DNA from: Microbulbifer sp. TB1203
GTDB taxonomy: Bacteria > Pseudomonadota > Gammaproteobacteria > Pseudomonadales > Cellvibrionaceae
DNA: 64,000 nucleotides
Assembly: GCF_030997045.1 (NCBI RefSeq)
Contig: NZ_CP116899.1
Coordinates: 1,240,001-1,304,000 of the forward strand
Reading direction: 5' to 3'
Position 1 is the first letter of the stretch, and each line of letters starts with the position of its first letter. Below are positions 1 through 8,924 of the stretch, piece after piece. A model generated the notes under the pieces. It was not told the DNA's origin. It did no database searches and saw only the letters and a list, made by a program, of their open reading frames with translations. The translations under genes and the position numbers were made by a program.

Positions 1-476
1 TGTTCCGCGGTGTGCTGGTAATCCAGTACCAGGGTGTCCACCCGGTCCACAAATGACTCAGCGGTGCTGAGGAGTTCGCGGTCGCTGATGCGGCTTTCCC
101 CACTGGCGACAGATGCCAGCAACGGCAGGATATGCTGCCGCCACTCCTGGCTAACCTCGCGAAAATTCTGTGCCTCCGGCTGGTGATCGGCGGGGGAGAA
201 TTCCGAGATGGTGGCGATATGATCCAGGCGCGCGGATATCTGTTCCGCCAGATCCTGCGTGGCCCTCTGGTCACCACTGGAGGCGGTGGCCACCGATTTG
301 TAGGTCATGGCGCGCAGCGAGCCGGACAGGTTGACGGCGGCGGCGTCGTTTTCCGCGGCGTCGGAGATGACATAGGAGGCCACCATGGAGCCGATGGCCA
401 CCACAACGGTGAGCAGCATCAGCACGCCGATACGGAACACAATGGATTGGCGGATGCGATTCAGTACATTGCCCAT
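1..476 (-). CDS. narX: NarX-type nitrate/nitrite sensor histidine kinase, N-terminal part (cut by window edge)
   Basis: The reverse strand is open from an ATG at 476 to the window edge, about 158 codons. It begins MGNVLNRIRQSIVFRIGVLM, a positively charged start followed by a membrane segment (residues about 12-38). The periplasmic motif DAAAVNLSGSLRAMTYKS matches the ligand-binding P-box of NarX/NarQ kinases. A Shine-Dalgarno GGAG lies just upstream on the minus strand. The gene diverges from narGHJI, as narXL does in pseudomonads, so it probably senses nitrate and controls the operon through a NarL partner outside the window. The kinase domain itself is not visible, so the class rests on the sensor region and the context. 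Confidence 0.8.
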   Translation of the reverse strand, partial: MGNVLNRIRQSIVFRIGVLMLLTVVVAIGSMVASYVISDAAENDAAAVNLSGSLRAMTYKSVATASSGDQRATQDLAEQISARLDHIATISEFSPADHQPEAQNFREVSQEWRQHILPLLASVASGESRISDRELLSTAESFVDRVDTLVLDYQHTAE

Positions 477-524
477 AGGAAATTCTCCGCAAATACGGCA
501 CTCATTATGCCCGACACCACTGTA

Positions 525-539
525 TTTGGTAGTACCCCC
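525..539. promoter_or_regulatory. Possible NarL-type heptamer pair near narX
   Basis: Two NarL-like half sites lie back to back in the narX-narG spacer: TTTGGTA (525-531, reading TACCAAA on the other strand) and TACCCCC (533-539). Each deviates from the TACYYMT consensus at one or two positions. They sit 50-60 bp upstream of the narX start. This is a weak call supported mainly by position. Confidence 0.3.
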
Positions 540-632
540 AAAAAACCGCAATGAGTCCCGCCGGTCCCTCCTCCGACCCGCGGGCCACGCCGCGCCGGAC
601 CAGCTGCGGCCGCGGCTGCCCGGCACCGGTAA

Positions 633-654
633 TACCTCTACCACTTAGGGGGTA
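633..654. promoter_or_regulatory. Candidate NarL 7-2-7 binding site upstream of narG
   Basis: A heptamer TACCTCT (633-639) matches the NarL consensus TACYYMT exactly. It is followed by TACCACT-TA-GGGGGTA (639-654), two inverted heptamers separated by 2 bp, the 7-2-7 layout bound by NarL and NarP. The site lies about 105 bp before the narG start and beside a NarX-type kinase gene. No clear FNR/ANR palindrome (TTGAT-N4-ATCAA) was found between 477 and 760. Nitrate-responsive control is therefore likely, and the anaerobic regulator site is not evident. Confidence 0.6.
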
Positions 655-760
655 GGCGGTCATTTTCGCCGCGGCGGCACCCCGGTGAATTCATCTGTCG
701 CACCTTTTATATTGCTTTCATCCACGGCAAGACACCGGCATTTTCGTCTCGGAGTAAAGC

Positions 761-3700
761 ATGAGCCACTTTCTGGACCGACTGAAATATTTCAAAAAAC
801 GCAAAGAGCCTTTTGCGGACGGCCACGGTGAAAAAACCTGGGACGACCGCAGCTGGGAGGACGGTTATCGCCGCCGCTGGCAGTTCGACAAAATTGTGCG
901 CTCCACCCATGGGGTGAACTGTACCGGCTCCTGCAGCTGGAAAATCTACGTAAAAGACGGGCTGGTCACCTGGGAGACCCAGCAGACCGACTACCCGCGC
1001 ACGCGCCCGGATCTCCCCAACCACGAGCCCAGGGGCTGCCCGCGCGGCGCCAGCTATTCCTGGTACATGTACTCGGCCAACCGCCTCAAGTACCCGAAAA
1101 TCCGCAAGCGCCTGGTACAGCTCTGGCGCCAGGCCAGGCTGCAGCACGCCGATCCGGTGGACGCATGGGCCAGTATCGTCGAAGACCCGGAAAAAGCCAG
1201 GTCCTACAAGGAGTGCCGCGGCATGGGCGGCTTCGTGCGCATCGAATGGAATGAGGTGAACGAACTGATCGCCGCGTCTAATGTGTACACCACCAAAACC
1301 TATGGCCCGGACCGGGTAAGCGGATTTTCCCCGATTCCCGCCATGTCCATGGTGTCCTACGCCGCGGGTGCCCGCTACCTGTCCCTGATAGGCGGCAACT
1401 GCCTGAGCTTCTACGACTGGTATTGCGACCTGCCGCCGGCCTCGCCGCAGGTTTGGGGCGAGCAGACCGACGTGCCGGAATCCGCCGACTGGTACAACTC
1501 CAATTACCTGATCGTGTGGGGCTCCAACGTACCCCAGACCCGGACGCCGGACGCCCATTTCCTCAGTGAAGTGCGCTACAAGGGCGCCAAGACCTGTGTG
1601 ATCACCTCGGATTATTCCGAGTGCTCCAAGTTCGGCGATACCTGGCTGGCGCCGCGCCAGGGCACCGACGCCGCCTTGGCCATGGCCTTTGGCCACGTGA
1701 TCCTGAAGGAATTCCACGTGGACAAACCCAGCGCCTACTTCACCGAGTATGTGCGCACCTACACCGATATGCCCATGCTGGTGACCCTGGAGGAAAAAGA
1801 CGGCAGGCTGGTGCAGGGGCGCTTCCTGCGCGCCTCGGATCTGGCCGACAATCTGGGCCAGGACAATAACCCGGAATGGAAAACCATTGCCGTCAACGAC
1901 GACGGCCGCCTGGTCTCCCCCAACGGGTCCGTGGGCTACCGCTGGGGCGAGCCCTCGGCAAAGGAAGGGCAGGGCAAGTGGAACCTCGAGCAGCGGGATG
2001 GCGGGGACGGGTCCGAACTGAAATTGAAGCTGAGCCTCAGGGACTGTGCCGACGAAGTGGTCAAAGTGGCCTTCCCCTATTTCGGCGGCCAGGCCCACGA
2101 ATACGATTACTTCCAGCACACAAACCACAGCGAAGTGATCGACTACAAAGTCCCGGTGAAAAAAATCACCAGCGCGGATGGCAACACCATTTTAGTGGCC
2201 AGCGTCTACGATCTCACCCTCGCCAACTACGGTGTCGAGCACGGGCTGGACGATCCAAACTGCGCCCACAGTTACGATGAGGACAAGCCCTACACCCCCG
2301 CCTGGCAGCAGGCCATCACCGGCGTCAGGCCCGAGGACGTGATCCGCGTTGCACGGGAATTTGCCACCACCGCGGACAAGACCCGCGGGCGCTCCATGGT
2401 GATCGTGGGGGCGGCATTGAATCACTGGTATCACATGGATATGAACTACCGCGGCCTGATCAACATGCTGATGCTGTGTGGCTGCGTGGGTCAGAGTGGC
2501 GGAGGCTGGGCGCACTACGTTGGCCAGGAAAAACTGCGCCCGCAGACCGGGTGGACGCCGCTGGCGTTTGCCCTGGACTGGCAGCGTCCGCCGCGCCACA
2601 TGAACGGCACTTCCTTTTTCTACAATCACTCCAGCCAGTGGCGCTACGAAAAGCTCGAGATGAGCGAAGTCATTTCCCCGCTGGCGGACAGGGAAAAATG
2701 GAGCGGCTCCATTATCGACTTCAACAGCCGCGCCGAGCGCATGGGATGGCTGCCGTCGGCTCCGCAGCTGGGTACGAATCCGCTGCGGCTGGCTAGCGAA
2801 GCCGCCGCCGCGGGTATGGACCTGAAAGACTACGTCGTGCAGCAGCTCGAGAGCGGCGAACTGAAGTTTGCCAACCAGGACCCGGACAACCCGCAGAACT
2901 TTCCGCGCAACCTGTTTATCTGGCGCTCCAACCTGTTGGGTTCCTCCGGCAAGGGGCACGAATATATGTTGCGTCACCTGCTGGGCACCCGGCACGGCCT
3001 GATGGGTGTGGACCTGGGCGAGTCCGGTGGCAAAAAGCCGGAGGATGTCGCATGGCACGACACGCCCAGCGAAGGCAAGGTGGACCTGCTGGTAACCCTG
3101 GATTTCCGTATGTCCACCACCTGCCTGTACTCCGATATCGTCCTGCCCACTGCCACCTGGTATGAAAAGGACGACATGAATACTTCGGATATGCATCCGT
3201 TTATTCACCCCCTGACCAGGGCGGTGGACCCCGCCTGGCAGGCGCGTTCCGACTGGGAAATCTTCAAGGGCATCGCAAAGAAATTCTCTGAACTTACCGA
3301 GGGGCACCTGGGAGTGGAAACCGACCTGGTGACCCTGCCGATTCACCACGATACCCCCGCGGAAATCGCCCAGCCGTTCGGGGTGAAAGCCTGGTGGAAG
3401 GGCGAGTGCGACTTGGTTCCGGGCGTGACCGCCCCCAGCATGATCCCGGTGGAGCGGGATTACCCCAACACTTACAACCGCTTCACATCCATCGGCCCGT
3501 TGCTGGAAAAACTCGGTAACGGCGGCAAGGGGATTTCCTGGAATACCGATAAGGAAGTGGACTTCCTGAAAAAACTCAATCGCACCTATAACGAGGATTC
3601 CGCACGGGATGGCCGCGCAAAAATAGAAACCGCCATCGACGCGGCGGAAATGATTCTCTCCCTGGCGCCGGAAACCAACGGTCAGGTAGCGGTAAAGGCC

Positions 3701-4540
3701 TGGGCAGCGCTCGGCGAAATCACCGGTCGCGACCACACTCACCTCGCCAGGCCAAAAGAAGAGGAAAAGATCCGCTTCAACGATATTGTCGCGCAACCGC
3801 GCAAGATCATTTCCTCCCCCACCTGGTCCGGGCTGGAAGATGAGCATGTGAGCTACAACGCCGGTTACACCAACGTGCACGAGTATATTCCCTGGCGCAC
3901 CATCACCGGCCGCCAGCAGTTCTACCAGGACCATGAATGGATGCGTGACTTCGGCGAGACCCTTTGCGTCTACAAGCCGCCGGTCAATCTCAAAACCGTG
4001 GAGCCGGTGCTGAACAGGAAATCCAACGGCAACAAAGAGATCCTGCTCAACTGGATCACGCCGCACCAGAAGTGGGGCATCCACAGCACCTATTCCGACA
4101 ACCTGCTGATGCTGACGCTCTCCCGCGGCGGCCCCATCGTGTGGATGAGCGAAAGGGATGCGAAGCTGGCGGGCGTGGAAGACAACGACTGGATAGAGAT
4201 CTTCAACGTCAACGGCGCTATCGCCGCCCGCGCAGTGGTCTCCCAGCGGGTTCCGGAGGGAATGGCGATGATGTACCACGCTCAGGAGCGGATCGTGAAC
4301 ACCCCGGGAGCGGAAACCACCGGAACCCGGGGCGGCATCCACAATTCCGTTACCCGCGCAGTGATGAAGCCCACCCATATGATCGGTGGTTATGCCCAGC
4401 AATCCTACGGTTTCAATTACTACGGCACCGTCGGCTGTAATCGGGACGAGTTTGTTATTGTGAGAAAGATGAACAAAGTTGACTGGCTGGATGGCGAAGA
4501 TGCCAAGGTAACAGAGGTTGCAGGGGGGGCGTCAGAGTGA
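761..4540 (+). CDS. narG: Respiratory nitrate reductase alpha subunit NarG
   Basis: This is the 1259-residue catalytic subunit that reduces nitrate to nitrite at a bis-MGD molybdenum centre on the cytoplasmic face of the membrane. The N-terminal FS0 [4Fe-4S] ligands are visible as H50, C54, C58 (HGVNCTGSCSW) and C93, and the likely Mo-ligating Asp is D223 in YCDLPPASPQ. Length and motif positions match the E. coli protein within one residue. The start has a GGAG ribosome site at 751. There is no Tat signal, as expected for a cytoplasm-facing NarG. The stop overlaps the narH start by 4 bases, so the genes are probably translationally coupled. A candidate NarL site lies upstream. Confidence 0.98.
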   Translation: MSHFLDRLKYFKKRKEPFADGHGEKTWDDRSWEDGYRRRWQFDKIVRSTHGVNCTGSCSWKIYVKDGLVTWETQQTDYPRTRPDLPNHEPRGCPRGASYSWYMYSANRLKYPKIRKRLVQLWRQARLQHADPVDAWASIVEDPEKARSYKECRGMGGFVRIEWNEVNELIAASNVYTTKTYGPDRVSGFSPIPAMSMVSYAAGARYLSLIGGNCLSFYDWYCDLPPASPQVWGEQTDVPESADWYNSNYLIVWGSNVPQTRTPDAHFLSEVRYKGAKTCVITSDYSECSKFGDTWLAPRQGTDAALAMAFGHVILKEFHVDKPSAYFTEYVRTYTDMPMLVTLEEKDGRLVQGRFLRASDLADNLGQDNNPEWKTIAVNDDGRLVSPNGSVGYRWGEPSAKEGQGKWNLEQRDGGDGSELKLKLSLRDCADEVVKVAFPYFGGQAHEYDYFQHTNHSEVIDYKVPVKKITSADGNTILVASVYDLTLANYGVEHGLDDPNCAHSYDEDKPYTPAWQQAITGVRPEDVIRVAREFATTADKTRGRSMVIVGAALNHWYHMDMNYRGLINMLMLCGCVGQSGGGWAHYVGQEKLRPQTGWTPLAFALDWQRPPRHMNGTSFFYNHSSQWRYEKLEMSEVISPLADREKWSGSIIDFNSRAERMGWLPSAPQLGTNPLRLASEAAAAGMDLKDYVVQQLESGELKFANQDPDNPQNFPRNLFIWRSNLLGSSGKGHEYMLRHLLGTRHGLMGVDLGESGGKKPEDVAWHDTPSEGKVDLLVTLDFRMSTTCLYSDIVLPTATWYEKDDMNTSDMHPFIHPLTRAVDPAWQARSDWEIFKGIAKKFSELTEGHLGVETDLVTLPIHHDTPAEIAQPFGVKAWWKGECDLVPGVTAPSMIPVERDYPNTYNRFTSIGPLLEKLGNGGKGISWNTDKEVDFLKKLNRTYNEDSARDGRAKIETAIDAAEMILSLAPETNGQVAVKAWAALGEITGRDHTHLARPKEEEKIRFNDIVAQPRKIISSPTWSGLEDEHVSYNAGYTNVHEYIPWRTITGRQQFYQDHEWMRDFGETLCVYKPPVNLKTVEPVLNRKSNGNKEILLNWITPHQKWGIHSTYSDNLLMLTLSRGGPIVWMSERDAKLAGVEDNDWIEIFNVNGAIAARAVVSQRVPEGMAMMYHAQERIVNTPGAETTGTRGGIHNSVTRAVMKPTHMIGGYAQQSYGFNYYGTVGCNRDEFVIVRKMNKVDWLDGEDAKVTEVAGGASE

Positions 4541-6069
4541 AAGTAAGAGCGCAAATCGGCATGGTGCTGAACCTCGACAAGTGCATCGGCTGTCACACCT
4601 GCTCGGTAACCTGTAAAAACGTATGGACCTCCCGGGAAGGGGTGGAATACGCGTGGTTCAACAACGTGGAAACCAAGCCGGGCATCGGCTACCCCAAGGA
4701 GTGGGAGAACCAGGACAAATACAAAGGTGGCTGGGAGCGCGGGAAAAACGGCAAACTGCAACCCCGCCAGGGTGGCAAACACCGGGTGCTGGCCAATATC
4801 TTCGGCAACCCGGAAATGCCCGAGATCGACGACTACTACGAGCCGTTCGATTTCGACTACCAGAATCTGCACCAGTCACCTCAGAAAAAGCACCAGCCGG
4901 TAGCGCGCCCCCGTTCGCTGATCACCGGCGAGCGCATGGAAAAGATCGAATGGGGTCCCAACTGGGAGGAAATTCTCGGTACCGAGTTCGAGAAGCGCAA
5001 AAAGGACAAGAATTTCGACCAGGTGCAGGCGGAGATATACGGAGAGTTCGAAAATACCTTCATGATGTACCTGCCGCGCCTGTGTGAGCACTGCCTCAAC
5101 CCGGCCTGCGTGGCGTCCTGCCCCAGCGGTGCCATCTACAAACGGGAGGAGGACGGCATTGTCCTGATCGACCAGGACAAGTGTCGCGGCTGGCGCATGT
5201 GCGTCTCCGGGTGCCCCTACAAGAAAATCTACTACAACTGGAAAACCGGAAAATCCGAGAAGTGCATCTTCTGTTATCCGCGCATCGAGTCCGGGCAACC
5301 CACTATCTGCTCCGAGACCTGTGTCGGCCGCATTCGCTATCTCGGCGTGCTGCTGTACGACGCGGATCGCATCGAGGAGGCCGCCGCGGTGGAAAACGAA
5401 CAGGATCTTTACCGGGCGCAGTGCGATATTTTCCTGGACCCGGCCGATCCCAAAGTGCAGGAGGCCGCCCTCGCCGAGGGTATTCCCCAGGCGTGGATCG
5501 ACGCGGCCCAGCAGTCACCGGTGTACAAGATGGCGATCGACTGGCGGGTGGCGCTGCCTCTGCACCCGGAGTACCGCACCCTGCCAATGGTCTGGTATGT
5601 GCCACCGCTGTCGCCGATCCAGTCCGCCGCCGAGGCCGGCCATGTGGGCATGAGCGGCGATATCCCGGACCTCAAGAGCCTGCGCATTCCGTTGAAATAT
5701 CTCGCCAACATGCTTACCGCCGGCGATGAAGCGCCGGTGGAACGCGCGCTGGAACGCATGATCGCCATGCGCGCCTATATGCGCTCGGTGCACCTCGAGG
5801 GAGTGCAGGACCGCCAGCTGCTGGAGCGGGTTGGTCTGACGGTACAGCAGATCGAGGAAATGTACCGCTACATGGCCCTGGCAAATTACGAGGATCGCTT
5901 TGTCGTTCCCTCGAGTCACCGCTCCTATGCGGAAAACGCCTACGATATGAAATCCTCCTGTGGCTTCAGTTTCGGCAACGGATGCAGTACCGGAAACGAT
6001 TCGGTCAATATTTTCGGAGGCAAAAACCCCGCCGTTCGCCAGGTTATCCCGGCGAAGAATGTGGAGTAA
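4537..6069 (+). CDS. narH: Respiratory nitrate reductase beta subunit NarH
   Basis: The 510-residue electron-transfer subunit carries four Fe-S clusters between NarI haems and NarG. The first ferredoxin motif is CIGCHTCSVTC (C16, C19, C22, C26). A second group begins CEHCLNPACVASCP, and the CRGWRMC motif has Trp in place of a Cys, typical of the [3Fe-4S] cluster in NarH. A final group around KCIFCYPRI completes the set. Translation starts at a GTG that overlaps the narG stop. No frame disruption is seen. Confidence 0.98.
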   Translation: MKVRAQIGMVLNLDKCIGCHTCSVTCKNVWTSREGVEYAWFNNVETKPGIGYPKEWENQDKYKGGWERGKNGKLQPRQGGKHRVLANIFGNPEMPEIDDYYEPFDFDYQNLHQSPQKKHQPVARPRSLITGERMEKIEWGPNWEEILGTEFEKRKKDKNFDQVQAEIYGEFENTFMMYLPRLCEHCLNPACVASCPSGAIYKREEDGIVLIDQDKCRGWRMCVSGCPYKKIYYNWKTGKSEKCIFCYPRIESGQPTICSETCVGRIRYLGVLLYDADRIEEAAAVENEQDLYRAQCDIFLDPADPKVQEAALAEGIPQAWIDAAQQSPVYKMAIDWRVALPLHPEYRTLPMVWYVPPLSPIQSAAEAGHVGMSGDIPDLKSLRIPLKYLANMLTAGDEAPVERALERMIAMRAYMRSVHLEGVQDRQLLERVGLTVQQIEEMYRYMALANYEDRFVVPSSHRSYAENAYDMKSSCGFSFGNGCSTGNDSVNIFGGKNPAVRQVIPAKNVE

Positions 6070-6081
6070 GCGGAGAAACCA

Positions 6082-6795
6082 ATGAAAATACTTCAGCTGA
6101 TATCGCACCTGTTGGACTATCCGGATGAAGATCTGGCAAAAAGCCTGCCGGAACTCACCCGCTGGGTGGAGCAGGCAGACGAACTAAATGGCGAAGTGCG
6201 GGAAAGTATCCTGCGTTTCATCGAATACCAGCGACAGCGGGATCTCCTCGACTGGCAGAGCGAATACGAGGGTCTGTTTGAGCGAGGGCGCGCCGTGTCC
6301 CTGCATATCTTCGAACATATTTATGGCGAGTCCCGCGATCGCGGGCAGGCCATGGTGGAACTGCTCAAGCACTACCGGGAGGCGGGCCTGGAGCTGTCGG
6401 AACGGGAGCTGCCGGATTACCTGCCCACCTACCTGGAGTTCTGCGCGACCCAGGAAACAGCGGCACGGGAATGGCTGGAGCAGATAGCACATGTACTGGC
6501 ACTCTTGTCCGCCCGGCTCAGGCAAAAGGAATCCGTTTACGCGCACCTATTGACCGGCCTGCTGGAGTTGATCGATCTCAATGTGGATATGACGGCGCTC
6601 GCGGAGGTGGTATCCAAGGAGGAGCGAGACGATACGCCGGAAGCCCTGGACAAAATCTGGGAGGAGGAGGCCGTCTCCTTTTCCGCGGGTGGCAGTTGCG
6701 ACCAGAGTATACGGCGCTCGGCTGCGGCGCAGTTTATGGGAGAGGAGCCCATCGTCTGGGCAGATGAAGGTCGGAACAGTGCGACACCTGGGTGA
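6082..6795 (+). CDS. narJ: Nitrate reductase assembly chaperone NarJ
   Basis: A 237-residue protein of the NarJ/TorD chaperone class, 12 bases after narH and 7 before narI. It starts MKILQLISHLLDYPDEDL and holds the family pattern DYLPTYLEFCAT near residue 115. NarJ binds apo-NarG, assists molybdenum cofactor and FS0 insertion and holds the complex back from the membrane until mature. It is soluble, with no signal or membrane segment. The GGAGAAACC ribosome site precedes the ATG. Confidence 0.95.
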   Translation: MKILQLISHLLDYPDEDLAKSLPELTRWVEQADELNGEVRESILRFIEYQRQRDLLDWQSEYEGLFERGRAVSLHIFEHIYGESRDRGQAMVELLKHYREAGLELSERELPDYLPTYLEFCATQETAAREWLEQIAHVLALLSARLRQKESVYAHLLTGLLELIDLNVDMTALAEVVSKEERDDTPEALDKIWEEEAVSFSAGGSCDQSIRRSAAAQFMGEEPIVWADEGRNSATPG

Positions 6796-6802
6796 GGAGT
6801 AA

Positions 6803-7501
6803 ATGATGAACTATTTTAATACGCTTTTGTTCGGGATCTATCCCTTCGTAGCGCTCACCGTCTTCCTGGTGGGAAGCCTGATTCGCTACGACCGGGATCA
6901 GTACACTTGGCGTACCGGCTCCAGTCAGCTGCTGGAAAAGAAGAAGCTGCGCCTGGGCAGCTATCTTTTTCATGTGGGAATAATCGCGATACTCGCCGGG
7001 CACTTTGTGGGCCTGCTGACCCCCAAGGCGGTGTGGCATCTACTGGGGGTTGAGGCATCCACCAAGCAGGCGCTGGCGATGATCGCCGGTGGCCTCTTCG
7101 GGGTCATCTGCTTTGTCGGCATGACCATCCTGATCCACCGCCGTTTGACCAACCCCCGTGTGCGCGCCACGTCCTCGACAATGGATATCACCATACTGCT
7201 GTTGCTGTACGTGCAGTTGATACTCGGCTTGTTGAGCATCTTCGTCTCCGCCGGGCATATGGACGGCGCGGTCATGCTCCAATTGATGACCTGGGCACAG
7301 TCCATTGTCACCTTCAATGCGTCCGACGCAGTGGCCGCGATCAGCGACGTGAACGTCATTTACAAGCTGCATATATTTCTGGGCATGACGCTATTCCTGC
7401 TGTTCCCCTTCAGCCGCCTGGTACACGTCTGGAGTCTGCCGGTGCAGTACCTGGGCCGCAACTACCAGGTCGTACGGGCGAGAGGCGCCCGTCGGGTTTG
7501 A
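6803..7501 (+). CDS. narI: Respiratory nitrate reductase gamma subunit NarI (cytochrome b)
   Basis: The 232-residue membrane subunit oxidises quinol and passes electrons to NarH through two b haems. Five hydrophobic segments are visible. The expected haem-ligand histidines are H57 (SYLFHVG), H67 (AGHFVG), H190 (YKLHIF) and H208 (RLVHVW). The start has two consecutive ATG codons (6803 and 6806), and either may be used after the GGAG site. It ends the core narGHJI block. Quinol supplied by the UbiTUV pathway downstream is its likely donor. Confidence 0.97.
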   Translation: MMNYFNTLLFGIYPFVALTVFLVGSLIRYDRDQYTWRTGSSQLLEKKKLRLGSYLFHVGIIAILAGHFVGLLTPKAVWHLLGVEASTKQALAMIAGGLFGVICFVGMTILIHRRLTNPRVRATSSTMDITILLLLYVQLILGLLSIFVSAGHMDGAVMLQLMTWAQSIVTFNASDAVAAISDVNVIYKLHIFLGMTLFLLFPFSRLVHVWSLPVQYLGRNYQVVRARGARRV

Positions 7502-7527
7502 TCGGGGAATCACCTACAGGGCTGACT

Positions 7528-8361
7528 ATGAACGGTTTACTGGCTTCAGATCGGGACGGGGACCGTCCCGATCTTCTGCAAACGATTTGTGTCAACGGTC
7601 GGGAGATATCCCCGCAACAAGTATACAGGGAGATGCAGTACCACCCGGCCGCCACGCCGGCAGAGGCAATTTTCAACGCGGCCCGCTCCCTGGTTCTGGG
7701 AGAACTTCTGAGCCAGCGCGCCCGGGCACAGGGACTCTGTGACCGGGAAACACTGCCGGGAAGTGTCGCCTTTGATACGGCGGTGGACAAGCTGTTGCAG
7801 CTGGAAGTGCCGGTTCCCAAACCCGGCCGCACCAGTTGCCTGGAGTATTACTGTCAGCACCGGGAGCAATTCACTTCGCCGCCGCTGGCCGAGGTGCGCC
7901 ATATCCTGCTGCAGGCCCCGGGCGATGACGGCGAAGAAGCGCATCGCATTCGGCAGCTGGCAGAGTCCCTGTTGCGGCAGGTCGAGCAGTCTGCCGACCC
8001 ACTAAAGTGCTTCGCGCAGCTTGCCGGCAGCCATTCCCGGTGCTCGTCGAAGGATTCCGGCGGCAGTCTGGGCCAGGTGGGCCCGGGGGATACGGTTCCG
8101 GAGTTCGAAGAAGCAGTGTTCGGCCACGGCGTCGGTCTGGTGTCGGAGCCAGTGGCCAGTGCCTATGGGCTGCATCTGATTTATGTGGAGCAGTTCGAGC
8201 CGGGGCGGCCATTGGGATTCGAAATGGTGAAAGAAGAGATTGCACAGCAGCTCCAGGAGTCTCTGCGCCGACGAATGATACGGGGCTACCTGCTGGACCT
8301 GGTATCCCACGCCCGCATCACGGGCATCGATTTACTTTCGATGCGGGACTGGGCGCATTGA
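7528..8361 (+). CDS. Parvulin-type peptidyl-prolyl isomerase (NifM/PpiC-like) of the nar operon
   Basis: A 277-residue protein with an N-terminal helical region and a C-terminal parvulin rotamase domain (about residues 110-230). Recognisable rotamase features are EVRHILLQA, SKDSGGSLGQVGPGDTVPEFEEAVF and GLHLIYVE. No signal peptide is seen, so it probably acts in the cytoplasm. Related genes often follow narI in pseudomonads, which suggests help in folding or assembly of the reductase. I prefer the ATG at 7528, preceded by AGGG; a TTG at 7498 overlapping the narI stop would add ten residues. Confidence 0.85.
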   Translation: MNGLLASDRDGDRPDLLQTICVNGREISPQQVYREMQYHPAATPAEAIFNAARSLVLGELLSQRARAQGLCDRETLPGSVAFDTAVDKLLQLEVPVPKPGRTSCLEYYCQHREQFTSPPLAEVRHILLQAPGDDGEEAHRIRQLAESLLRQVEQSADPLKCFAQLAGSHSRCSSKDSGGSLGQVGPGDTVPEFEEAVFGHGVGLVSEPVASAYGLHLIYVEQFEPGRPLGFEMVKEEIAQQLQESLRRRMIRGYLLDLVSHARITGIDLLSMRDWAH

Positions 8362-8399
8362 TCGGTGAGTGGCCGCACGCTTTTCCGGGAGGAATACAG

Positions 8400-8783
8400 A
8401 TGGCAGCGAAAAATCCATATAGGCACTTACCGCTGGTCTACGCCTGCTCCGGCTGTTCCAGCGCCGCGCAGCTCACCAATGCCCTGGCGGTGCTGCTCGA
8501 CCGGGAAAAAATGGCGGAAATGTCCTGCATCGCCGGCGTGGGTGGCGATGTGCGCTCACTGGTAAAAACAGCAAAGTCCGATCGCCCCAAAATCGTACTG
8601 GATGGTTGCCCGCTGCACTGTGCCAACAACTGTCTGCAACGTCACGGCATAGAGCCAGAGCTGCATATAGACCTCTCCACGGAAGGCGTACGCAAAAACA
8701 TGCACGAAGACCCAGACCCGGAGGAAGTCGAGAGAATCTGGAACTCGGTGATCCTTCCCAGAATCTCCGCCCTGTCGGAGTAA
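8400..8783 (+). CDS. DGC-domain putative zinc-binding protein
   Basis: A 127-residue protein with conserved cysteines in YACSGCSSAAQL near the N-terminus and DGCPLHCANNCL in the middle, the signature that names the DGC family. These Cys clusters suggest zinc binding; the biochemical function of the family is not established. The start ATG at 8400 follows a strong GGGAGGAA ribosome site, and earlier in-frame codons lie inside the preceding gene. It sits in the nar-ubi gene string with the same orientation, so an accessory role in anaerobic metabolism is inferred from position only. Confidence 0.75.
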   Translation: MAAKNPYRHLPLVYACSGCSSAAQLTNALAVLLDREKMAEMSCIAGVGGDVRSLVKTAKSDRPKIVLDGCPLHCANNCLQRHGIEPELHIDLSTEGVRKNMHEDPDPEEVERIWNSVILPRISALSE

Positions 8784-8816
8784 ACCAGCCCCTGTTGTGG
8801 CACTGCCAAGGAAAGC

Positions 8817-8903
8817 CCGAACAAGTCGTCATCCCGGCGAAAGCGGGTCCAGATTCCTGGCTTCCAGACTTCGCCGAAGTGACGAAAGTTTACTTGTTCG
8901 GGA
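8817..8903. repeat. 87-bp palindromic intergenic repeat
   Basis: The spacer between the DGC gene and ubiT is bounded by an exact 11-bp inverted repeat, CCCGAACAAGT (8817-8827) and ACTTGTTCGGG (8893-8903). Inside it, GTCATCCCGGCGAA faces TTCGCCGAAGTGAC, so most of the element can fold into one long imperfect hairpin. The GTCATCCCGGCGAAAGCGGG type is a widespread bacterial intergenic repeat. Confidence 0.75.
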
Positions 8904-8924
8904 CCTTCCTAAATGGAGATAGTT

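Noticed and set aside
2192..4402. Long minus-strand open frame inside narG (736 codons)
   Set aside because: It is antisense to narG, has no family motifs and arises from high GC codon bias; similar shadows occur at 707-2128, 9260-10876, 24842-26236 and 33710-34594.
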